Assembly: GCA_001800905.1 (NCBI GenBank) | Contig: MGWH01000002.1 | Coordinates: 558,001 to 622,000, forward strand | DNA length: 64,000 bases | From: Flavobacteria bacterium GWA2_35_26 | GTDB taxonomy: Bacteria; Bacteroidota; Bacteroidia; Flavobacteriales; Flavobacteriaceae | Direction of reading: 5' to 3' | Shown here: positions 57,442-64,000 of the stretch, piece by piece | Layout of the letters: each line of letters opens with the position of its first letter | How positions within the stretch are numbered: the first letter of the stretch is position 1 | Notes under the pieces: generated by a model | Seen by the model: the letters and a program-made list of their open reading frames with translations, nothing else | Told to the model about the DNA's origin: nothing | Database searches by the model: none | Position numbers and translations under genes: made by a program

Positions 57442-57876
57442 TTATTCTTCCTCAAGTACAGCAATGTGCTCTACTTCAATTCCTGCTTTTGTCAAAAATT
57501 GAAGTCCCGAATCGTCGCGGTAGCCATTGTGATAAACCACTCGTTTAATTCCTGATTGATGAATTAATTTGCTACATTCTTTACAAGGAGAAAGGGTAAT
57601 ATACAAAGTAGCCCCTTCACAAGATTGAGTAGATCGTGCTACCTTTAGAATCGCATTGGCCTCGGCGTGTAAAACATCCCAACGGGTCAATCCTTCTTCA
57701 TCTTCGCAGCAGTTTTCAAATCCAGAAGGTGTTCCATTGTAACCGTCCGAAATAATCATTCGGTCTTTAACAATTATAGCGCCAACTTGTTTGCGTTTAC
57801 AGTACGATAATTGACTCCACTCTTTAGCAATTCGCAAATAGGCCTTATCGTATTTATTTAATTTTTTATCTTCCAT
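57442..57876 (-). CDS. dCMP/cytidine deaminase family protein (ComEB-like)
   Basis: 144 residues from the ATG at 57876; an earlier in-frame TTG overlaps the upstream gene. Zinc ligands are His70 of HAEANAI and Cys98/Cys101 of SPCKEC, with Glu72 as proton shuttle. GAIIVKDRMIISDGYNGTPS is typical of deoxycytidylate deaminases. It probably turns dCMP into dUMP for thymidylate synthesis. It starts 2 bp after the HupE/UreJ gene. Confidence 0.92.
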   Translation of the reverse strand: MEDKKLNKYDKAYLRIAKEWSQLSYCKRKQVGAIIVKDRMIISDGYNGTPSGFENCCEDEEGLTRWDVLHAEANAILKVARSTQSCEGATLYITLSPCKECSKLIHQSGIKRVVYHNGYRDDSGLQFLTKAGIEVEHIAVLEEE

Positions 57877-57878
57877 TT

Positions 57879-58472
57879 TTATTGAATCCAAATTTCATTT
57901 TCTAAAATCATTGGTACCACCACACCAATTATAAATGCCGACCCTACTAAAATCCAATCTCTTCTTGAAAATTTAAATAGGCTTTGCACACTATATGCCA
58001 CGATCAACATCGCTAATACCACTGTAATTTGTGCTCCTTCGATTCCTAAAGCAAACTCCAACAAAGGTATTAATTTGGAATTTGAACTGCCTCCTAATAG
58101 GGTTTTAAAATAATTTGAAAATCCTAAACCATGGATAATACCAAAGAAAAGAGTAATTAGGAAAATCAAATTCAGGTTTTCTTTTCTATTCGTTTTGCCA
58201 ATAGTAAATAAATTAAAAACCGCAGTTGACAAAATAGTGATGGGGATTAGCAATTCAACAATAGAAGCCTTAATAACCAGAATTTCATAGACTGAAAGCA
58301 ACAAAGCAGTAGTATGACCTGCCGTAAAAAGTGTAACCGAAAACAATAATCTTTTCCAATCTTTAAAGGTAAAAGGCAACACTAAAGCCATCATAAACAA
58401 GACATGATCATATGCCTGAATATCTAAAACATGATGCAAGCCAATTTGAAAATAAACCCAAAACTCTGACAT
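57879..58472 (-). CDS. HupE/UreJ-family membrane protein
   Basis: 197 residues with about six membrane helices. The family motif GLHHVLDIQAYDHVLFMMAL and LFTAGHTTALLLSVYE contain conserved His and Asp residues, and IIHGLGFSNYF follows in the middle. HupE/UreJ proteins are thought to carry nickel or cobalt in some bacteria, but no urease or hydrogenase gene is in this window, so the role here is open. It precedes the deaminase gene closely. Confidence 0.85.
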   Translation of the reverse strand: MSEFWVYFQIGLHHVLDIQAYDHVLFMMALVLPFTFKDWKRLLFSVTLFTAGHTTALLLSVYEILVIKASIVELLIPITILSTAVFNLFTIGKTNRKENLNLIFLITLFFGIIHGLGFSNYFKTLLGGSSNSKLIPLLEFALGIEGAQITVVLAMLIVAYSVQSLFKFSRRDWILVGSAFIIGVVVPMILENEIWIQ

Positions 58473-58640
58473 AAGTATTTTTAGTTTCTAATTATTGGTA
58501 AACTTACAATTAATTTTGAAAAAGCGAATTCTGTGGAATGAGAAAACTTTTGTAATAAAAAAACATTCCAAATAAGCGCTGAACCTAGCCTTTTTTTGAA
58601 AAAATATGTACCTTTATGCTTATTATAAAACCCACATATT

Positions 58641-59072
58641 ATGTCATTTTCAGATTTATTTGATAGCGAATTCAAAACCAGAAACAAAGGACATTTTTCA
58701 GCCATAGTTCGCGTGGCTCTTGCCGATGGACATTCTTCAACAGCAGAAAAAGCTTTCTTAGACAAATTAGCAACAAACCTTCAAATCTCCAACTCGGAGT
58801 ATGAAGAAATTTTAGAAAATCCATCTTTATATCCTATCAACCCACCGTATTCGTATAATGAGAGATTAGAGCGTTTATTCGATTTAGGACGAATGGTACA
58901 CATTGATCATCATTTAGGCGATGGGCAGGAAAAATTATTAGAGAAATTGGGTGTTGCTTTAGGTTTTACGCCAAGTAATGCTGGTTATATCATTCATAAA
59001 GCACTTACTTTAATTGATAAAAAAGTGGACTTAGACACTTTTATATACGAAATGAAAAACATGTATAAATAA
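58641..59072 (+). CDS. TerB-like (tellurite-resistance fold) protein
   Basis: 143 residues. The helical TerB/DjlA-N pattern is visible: AIVRVALADGHSSTAEKAFL with acidic metal-binding residues, and a second copy-like segment GRMVHIDHHLGDGQEKLLEK. It is cytoplasmic, with no signal. TerB proteins bind calcium-type ions and join stress or membrane-associated complexes. The gene stands alone with a terminator after it. Confidence 0.85.
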   Translation: MSFSDLFDSEFKTRNKGHFSAIVRVALADGHSSTAEKAFLDKLATNLQISNSEYEEILENPSLYPINPPYSYNERLERLFDLGRMVHIDHHLGDGQEKLLEKLGVALGFTPSNAGYIIHKALTLIDKKVDLDTFIYEMKNMYK

Positions 59073-59094
59073 TACATTTATACCCCTTGAATAT

Positions 59095-59119
59095 AAAAGC
59101 CCTTAATTGGGTTTTTTTT
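59095..59119 (+). terminator. Terminator of the TerB-like gene
   Basis: AAAAGCCC (59095-59102) pairs with GGGTTTTT (59109-59116), including one G-U pair, around loop TTAATT and runs into T residues, 22 bp after the stop. Confidence 0.8.
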
Positions 59120-59188
59120 ATTGCACAACGGTATCAAAGTGAAAGCCAACTAACAAATAATGTTTTTTTTGTGAAAACTACATAAATA

Positions 59189-59220
59189 TTGTTATGAAGC
59201 TAGCTATCATTGTATATTTG
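59189..59220 (+). promoter_or_regulatory. Promoter of the GNAT-aspartate kinase operon
   Basis: TTG at 59189-59191, a 21-base spacer and TATATTTG at 59213-59220 match the phylum consensus. Transcription would start near 59226, leaving a leader of about 57 bases. Confidence 0.6.
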
Positions 59221-59282
59221 TTAAACAAATTATAGAATTTGGCTTATTATTACAAAAAAGCAAGCAGATAAAATACTAATTT

Positions 59283-59762
59283 ATGATCATAAGAAAAGGA
59301 AAACCCGAAGACATGAAAGGCGTTTTGGCTCTAATTCAGGAATTAGCTGATTTTGAGAAAGAACCTGATGCGGTTGTGATAACGGAAGACGATTTAATTC
59401 GGGATGGATTTGGAACTCATCCTTTATTTCATGTATTTGTAGCCGAAGTTGATGATAACATTGTTGGTATCGCTTTGTACTATTACCGTTATTCAACATG
59501 GAAAGGAAAAACGATTCATTTGGAAGATTTGGTAGTAAAACAAAGCATGAGAGGAACGGGTCTTGGATATGCATTGTATTCAGAAATAATAAAACAGGGA
59601 AAAAAAGACAATGTACGTCGCATCGAATGGGCCGTATTAGACTGGAACACCACAGCTATTGAGTTTTATGAAAATTCAGGAGCGAAAGTATTTGACGAAT
59701 GGAAAATAGCGCAAATGGATGAAGAAAGCATCCATTATTTTGTTGAAAATAAATTAAAATAG
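59283..59762 (+). CDS. GNAT acetyltransferase, diamine/thialysine acetyltransferase-like
   Basis: 159 residues. The GNAT core includes acetyl-CoA motif A (LEDLVVKQSMRGTGLGYALY) and motif B (WNTTAIEFYENSGAKV). The IALYYYRYSTWKGKTIHLED segment resembles the spermidine/thialysine N-acetyltransferase group. The acceptor is probably a small amine or lysine analogue. It is 10 bp upstream of an aspartate kinase, which opens lysine/threonine synthesis, so a lysine-related acceptor is an attractive inference. Confidence 0.85.
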   Translation: MIIRKGKPEDMKGVLALIQELADFEKEPDAVVITEDDLIRDGFGTHPLFHVFVAEVDDNIVGIALYYYRYSTWKGKTIHLEDLVVKQSMRGTGLGYALYSEIIKQGKKDNVRRIEWAVLDWNTTAIEFYENSGAKVFDEWKIAQMDEESIHYFVENKLK

Positions 59763-59772
59763 CATACATAAA

Positions 59773-61026
59773 ATGAGAATATTCAAATTTGGTGGCGCCT
59801 CTGTTAAAGATGCCGATGGAATCAAAAACGTATATGACGTATTACAAAAAGCAGGTTATGAAGATGTCTTATTAGTAGTTTCTGCTATGGGAAAAACTAC
59901 AAATGCATTAGAAGTAGTGATCAAAAATTACTTTGAAAAATCTGCTGAATTGAGTGCCTCCGTTCAAGAAATTAAGAAATACCATAATCAAATCTTGTTG
60001 GATTTGTTTGAAAATGACAAAGATCCAGTTTTCGCTGCAGTCAATGAGCAGTTTACTGATCTAGAATACTTTTTAGCACACAATAAATCACCAAATTACA
60101 ATTTTGTTTACGATCAGATTGTGAGTTTTGGAGAATTAATTTCGACCACAATTCTTAGTCATTTTATGAATTTTATGGGGATTAAAACCCAATGGATCGA
60201 CGTTAGAAACTTTATTAAAACAGATGCTAATTATAGAGATGCTGAAGTAGATTGGGAACTAACCCAAAAGAACATTGCCAAAAATATTGCGCCTAAGATT
60301 TTAAATATAACACAAGGATTTTTGGGGTCCGACGATAATAATTTCACTACTACTTTGGGTCGTGAAGGTTCTGATTATACTGCTGCTATTTTTGCCTATT
60401 GCTTGAATGCTGAGAGTGTAACGATTTGGAAAGATGTACCTGGCGTAATGAATGCAGATCCTCGCTACTTTGAAAATGCAAGTTTGTTAAATCAAATTTC
60501 GTATCGCGAAGCAATTGAATTGGCGTTCTATGGTGCTTCTGTAATTCACCCAAAAACATTACAACCACTACAAAAGAAAGAAATTCCTTTGTATGTAAAA
60601 TCGTTTATCAATCCATTATTAAAAGGAACAAGTGTTTCAAAAGGAGTAGATTTAGAACCTCATTTACCTTGCTTCATTGTTAAACGAAACCAATTATTGA
60701 TTTCTCTTTCCTCTATTGATTTCTCTTTTATAATGGAGGAGAATATCAGTGAAATTTTTGGATTATTTCACGATCATAAAATCAAAGTGAACTTAATTCA
60801 AAATTCAGCAATTAGTTTTTCTGTTTGTGTTGAGGATAAATTTGGTGAATTCAATGCATTAAATGCCGTGCTTTCTAAAAAATTCAAAGTCGATTTTGAA
60901 GAAAATGTTACGCTTTATACCATCCGACATTTTGATGATGCTGCAGCTAAAACAGTTGAAAAAGACAAAACTGTTTTGTTAAAACAAATCAGTAGAGAAA
61001 CAATGCAAATTGTGACTAAAGAATAA
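59773..61026 (+). CDS. Aspartate kinase (monofunctional)
   Basis: 417 residues. The amino-acid kinase N-domain begins KFGGASVKDADGIKNV, where KFGG binds ATP; FGELISTTILSHFM and TTLGREGSDYTAAIFAYCL bind aspartate. The C-terminal ACT region is shorter than in E. coli LysC and lacks homoserine dehydrogenase, so it is a stand-alone kinase. It starts the pathway to Lys, Thr and Met. It is co-transcribed with the GNAT gene and ends at a terminator shared with the convergent secreted protein. Confidence 0.94.
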   Translation: MRIFKFGGASVKDADGIKNVYDVLQKAGYEDVLLVVSAMGKTTNALEVVIKNYFEKSAELSASVQEIKKYHNQILLDLFENDKDPVFAAVNEQFTDLEYFLAHNKSPNYNFVYDQIVSFGELISTTILSHFMNFMGIKTQWIDVRNFIKTDANYRDAEVDWELTQKNIAKNIAPKILNITQGFLGSDDNNFTTTLGREGSDYTAAIFAYCLNAESVTIWKDVPGVMNADPRYFENASLLNQISYREAIELAFYGASVIHPKTLQPLQKKEIPLYVKSFINPLLKGTSVSKGVDLEPHLPCFIVKRNQLLISLSSIDFSFIMEENISEIFGLFHDHKIKVNLIQNSAISFSVCVEDKFGEFNALNAVLSKKFKVDFEENVTLYTIRHFDDAAAKTVEKDKTVLLKQISRETMQIVTKE

Positions 61027-61046
61027 GAACGATACTACTTCAAATA

Positions 61047-61074
61047 AAAAAAGCACCTTTACAGGTGCTTTTTT
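61047..61074. terminator. Bidirectional terminator after the aspartate kinase gene
   Basis: A 12-bp stem (61047-61058 with 61063-61074; AAGCACCT/AGGTGCTT) with loop TTAC and A/T-runs on both sides, between convergent genes. Confidence 0.92.
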
Positions 61075-61088
61075 ATTTTAAATTAAAC

Positions 61089-61553
61089 TTAGTACGAATA
61101 CAAATCAGCTTGAATTGTATCAAATGTTTCTGAGGTGATTACAACAAATAACGCCTCTTTTTGATTTGCTTTTTCTTGCAATCTTCTTTTTTTCAAAACG
61201 CTCAAATCGTTAAAGGACATTCCTTTTGGCCTTCCAAGAAAAACAGAAGTAGTAGCTACTTTTTTAAGACCAGCAATCTCATTATTTTTCAAAAAAACGA
61301 ATCCTTTATTGATGTCAACTTTCGAAGAAATAACCTGAATAAGCCCTGAAGATTGGTCTTTGAGTGATTGTACTGCATAAGTACTAATTTTTCCTTCTTC
61401 TGAAGAATTTGGATTGGAAAAGTAAATTAAATTAGTATCTGTTTTGATATAATTAATCAATACTTTTTCTCCGTTATGCTTGAGTATTTCATGTGTTTGA
61501 GCTGTAATTGAAACAGCGATAAACACAGCTAGAATTACAAATATCTTTCTCAT
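61089..61553 (-). CDS. Secreted protein of unknown function
   Basis: 154 residues with a signal peptide (MRKIFVILAVFIAVSITAQ). Residues about 20-75 read like a small beta-rich domain (LKHNGEKVLINYIKTDTNLI), followed by a basic segment LKKRRLQEKANQKEA. No family is recognised. It is 6 bp after the carbonic anhydrase gene and probably co-transcribed with it and the SulP transporter. Confidence 0.75.
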   Translation of the reverse strand: MRKIFVILAVFIAVSITAQTHEILKHNGEKVLINYIKTDTNLIYFSNPNSSEEGKISTYAVQSLKDQSSGLIQVISSKVDINKGFVFLKNNEIAGLKKVATTSVFLGRPKGMSFNDLSVLKKRRLQEKANQKEALFVVITSETFDTIQADLYSY

Positions 61554-61559
61554 CTTGAA

Positions 61560-62195
61560 TTAAAATTTTAACTGATACACATCATCTAAATCTTTATCGG
61601 AACTAATATTGACTTCAAGGTCTGTAACAAATCCTGAGTTCAAGCCATATACCCAGCCGTGTAAAGTTAAATCTTGTCCTTTTTTCCAGGCTGACTGTAC
61701 GATCGATGTTTTTGCTAAATCAAATACTTGTTCTTTCACGTTCAGTTCAACAAATTTGTTAAAGCGTTCCGTTTCATCTAGAATAGAATCTAGATAATGA
61801 TTATGCAAACGATATACATCTTTGATATGACGAATCCAATTGTCGATTATGCCTATAGAATCATTTCCCATAGCTGCTTTAACTCCACCACAACCATAAT
61901 GTCCACAAACTAATACATGTTTTACTTTAAGAACATTGACCGCATAATCTAATACGCTCAACATATTCATGTCGGAGTGGATCACCATATTGGCAATATT
62001 TCTATGTACAAATACCTCTCCCGGCTTGGCGCCAATGATTTCATTAGCAGGAACTCTACTGTCTGAACAGCCTATCCACAATAAGGGAGGTGTTTGTCCT
62101 TTGGCTAAATCTTCAAAATAATTGGGATCCAATTCTAATGATTCTTCTACCCACTTTTTATTATTATCTAGTATTTTTTTATAGAATTCTTTCAT
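61560..62195 (-). CDS. Beta-carbonic anhydrase
   Basis: 211 residues. Zinc ligands Cys43 (IGCSDSR), His99 and Cys102 (CGHYGCGG) and the Asp45-Arg47 dyad are all present. It converts CO2 and bicarbonate in the cytoplasm. It follows the SulP transporter by 45 bp; this pairing suggests supply or use of imported bicarbonate, as in SLC26/BicA systems. Confidence 0.96.
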   Translation of the reverse strand: MKEFYKKILDNNKKWVEESLELDPNYFEDLAKGQTPPLLWIGCSDSRVPANEIIGAKPGEVFVHRNIANMVIHSDMNMLSVLDYAVNVLKVKHVLVCGHYGCGGVKAAMGNDSIGIIDNWIRHIKDVYRLHNHYLDSILDETERFNKFVELNVKEQVFDLAKTSIVQSAWKKGQDLTLHGWVYGLNSGFVTDLEVNISSDKDLDDVYQLKF

Positions 62196-62240
62196 TTTAA
62201 TTTTATTTTAAAGGTATTAAACTTTTTCTGGTTGAAGTAT

Positions 62241-63887
62241 TTATTTTTGATCGAAATGTTTGACTTCTTTTTCAACCATAACCCTTTTCAATGCATCGTA
62301 TTCATGAACGATAGTCACATGGTTGTCATCGCTATTCTCTAATTGGTATTCTTTTTTAAAACCTTTCAATTTCACTTTAATATGTTCCTCTTTGGCTCTA
62401 ATGGATTTGAATTCATGGATCAAATCTAAAATATCATGCGCAATATAAATCGTGTCTTTAGCATCTATAATTACCTTAGAATTTCCAGGAATTGATTGTA
62501 ATGTTTGCTTGATAGCTGCTTTATTCAAAAACGAAACTTCCTGAGCTAAATCGATATGAATTACATCACCATCAGCATATTCTTCTTTTCTAAAAATATA
62601 GGCTCTTTTTAAATTTCCTTTTAAAATAAATACTACGCTAATGATCATTCCCAGCGCTACCCCTTTTAACAAGTCAGTAAATACTACCGCAATTAAAGTC
62701 GCTATAAACGGAATAAACTGGTATTTTCCTTTGTGCCAAAAATGAATAAAAGTCGCTGGTTTTGCCAGTTTATACCCTACCAAAAGTAAAACAGCGGCCA
62801 AGGTAGCTAAGGGTATTTTATTCAACAAAAACGGAATAGAAAGTACACTAATTAAAAGTAAAACACCATGGATTATTGCTGACATTTTTGTTTTGGCTCC
62901 CGCATTATTATTCGCAGAAGAACGCACTACAACAGATGTCATTGGCAAACCACCCAAAAGCGAACTGACAATATTTCCAATACCTTGTGCCTTAAGCTCT
63001 ACATTGGTATTTGTATATCTTTTTTGAACATCCATTCTATCTGCAGCTTCAATACACAATAAAGTTTCAATAGAAGCTACAATTGCTATAGTAAGTCCAA
63101 CTACCCACACTTTTGGATTTATAAACCCATTGAAATTAGGAGTAACAATAATTTGCTTGAAATCCTCAAATGAAGAAGGAACAGGCAATGAGACCAAATG
63201 TTCTTTGGCAATAGCCAAACTACTTCCTGAACTTATAAAAAATTCATTCAAAACGATTCCAGCGATAACTGCCACTAAGGCTCCAGGAATTAATTTTAAT
63301 TTTTTAAGAAAGGAAATCTTATCCCAAGCGATCAAAATACCCAATGACAATATCGAAATCACGATCGAACCTAATTGCACATAATTAAAAATATGAAACA
63401 AAGAAGAAAAAGTATTACTCCCATCAGCCTGAATAAAAGATTGATCCCCTTCAAAATCACTATCAAAACCAACGGCATGAGGTAATTGTTTCATAATTAT
63501 AATGATCCCAATACCGGCTAACATTCCTTCAATAACATTGGTTGGAAAATAATTTGAAATCGTTCCGGCTTTCAAGAAACCAAGAGCCAACTGAAATAAA
63601 CCCGCTATAAAAACAGCGGTTAGAAATACGTCAAATGCTCCTAAATCAGTAATAGCGGTTAATACGATAGCGGTTAATCCCGCGGCAGGACCAGAAACAC
63701 TAATATGAGATTGACTAAGATAACCGACCACAATTCCTCCAATAACTCCGGAAATAATTCCAGAAAACAAAGGTGCTCCTGAAGCCATTGCAATTCCTAA
63801 ACACAAAGGTAGCGCCACCAAAAAAACCACTAAACCGGAAGCAAAATCAGATTTAAGGTTGGCAAAAATATTGTTATTTTTTGACAT
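62241..63887 (-). CDS. SulP/SLC26-family anion transporter with STAS domain (candidate bicarbonate transporter)
   Basis: 548 residues. About 10-12 membrane helices fit the SulP core (LKSDFASGLVVFLVALPLCL, SHISVSGPAAGLTAIVLTAI, GIGNIVSSLLGGLPMTSVVV). The C-terminal STAS domain occupies about 440-520 (VIHIDLAQEVSFLNKAAIKQ, KVIIDAKDTIYIAHDILDLI). SulP proteins carry sulphate, bicarbonate or other anions; the adjacent carbonic anhydrase favours bicarbonate, possibly with Na+. No sulphate-assimilation gene is nearby. It is the first gene of the operon. Confidence 0.9.
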   Translation of the reverse strand: MSKNNNIFANLKSDFASGLVVFLVALPLCLGIAMASGAPLFSGIISGVIGGIVVGYLSQSHISVSGPAAGLTAIVLTAITDLGAFDVFLTAVFIAGLFQLALGFLKAGTISNYFPTNVIEGMLAGIGIIIIMKQLPHAVGFDSDFEGDQSFIQADGSNTFSSLFHIFNYVQLGSIVISILSLGILIAWDKISFLKKLKLIPGALVAVIAGIVLNEFFISSGSSLAIAKEHLVSLPVPSSFEDFKQIIVTPNFNGFINPKVWVVGLTIAIVASIETLLCIEAADRMDVQKRYTNTNVELKAQGIGNIVSSLLGGLPMTSVVVRSSANNNAGAKTKMSAIIHGVLLLISVLSIPFLLNKIPLATLAAVLLLVGYKLAKPATFIHFWHKGKYQFIPFIATLIAVVFTDLLKGVALGMIISVVFILKGNLKRAYIFRKEEYADGDVIHIDLAQEVSFLNKAAIKQTLQSIPGNSKVIIDAKDTIYIAHDILDLIHEFKSIRAKEEHIKVKLKGFKKEYQLENSDDNHVTIVHEYDALKRVMVEKEVKHFDQK

Positions 63888-64000
63888 GATATTGAACTAA
63901 ATTATAGATAAAAACAAAGCACATATAAGAGTGCGTAAATTGATTTTAAAACAATACGCTTTAAAATGAAAGGTGTTTTAACTTAGTTCTGGTGGTGGTA

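Noticed and set aside
58481..58765. 94-codon minus-strand ORF overlapping the TerB-like gene start.
   Set aside because: Low-complexity sequence across the promoter region of a supported gene; no domain.
63983..64000. Possible C-terminal end of a minus-strand gene (codons reading YHHQN then TAA).
   Set aside because: Only five codons are inside the window, which is too little to support a gene.

Overview
The window looks like a stretch of chromosome from a Flavobacterium-type Bacteroidota (family Flavobacteriaceae). It is AT-rich and carries a SusC/SusD pair, an alternative complex III (Act) operon beside a caa3-type oxidase, SPOR-domain and ASPIC/UnbV lipoproteins, and promoters of the TTTG-N19-TAnnTTTG type in place of sigma70 -35/-10 boxes. 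No rRNA, tRNA, IS element, prophage or CRISPR array was recognised.

Left region (1-21823) is a polysaccharide/sucrose utilisation locus. On the minus strand, in transcription order, are susC, susD, two very large FG-GAP/ASPIC lipoproteins, a haloperoxidase-like PAP2 lipoprotein, a membrane-anchored GyrI/SRPBCC-like protein and a GPH/SLC45-type sugar transporter cut by the window edge. On the plus strand, divergently, are a GH32 fructosidase, a sugar-porter MFS transporter, a PfkB fructokinase, a VOC protein and a GH13 alpha-glucosidase, then a terminator and a LacI-type regulator. The inferred flow is import of fructan or sucrose by SusCD, cleavage by GH32 and GH13, uptake of the sugars and phosphorylation of fructose. 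The same palindrome, CGAAAACGTTTTCG, with the same extra half-site arrangement, lies upstream of susC and of the GPH transporter, so both ends of the minus-strand segment probably belong to one LacI-family regulon.

Middle region (21830-45259) is mostly core metabolism. It holds queG and ruvB, then an eight-gene respiratory operon, actABCDEF-coxBA, carrying electrons from menaquinol to oxygen. Next come a SPOR protein, the rimP-nusA-infB operon with a terminator-like hairpin in its leader, a thioredoxin-fold protein that has lost both active-site cysteines, a membrane metallophosphoesterase and polA.

Right region (45300-64000) holds a second LacI regulator, the rplM-rpsI and rpsB-tsf translation genes with structured leaders, a queuosine-precursor transporter, tag, aat, class Ia ribonucleotide reductase (nrdB-nrdA order), a DUF3109 protein, marC, a small membrane protein overlapping a half-size flavoprotein, dCMP deaminase, a HupE/UreJ protein, a TerB-like protein, a GNAT acetyltransferase with aspartate kinase, and a SulP transporter/beta-carbonic anhydrase/secreted protein operon.

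The most unusual items are the operator-bracketed ASPIC/haloperoxidase-like cassette in the sugar locus, the cysteine-less thioredoxin, queG without any ordinary start codon in reach of its conserved N-terminus, and the leader hairpin of rimP-nusA-infB.
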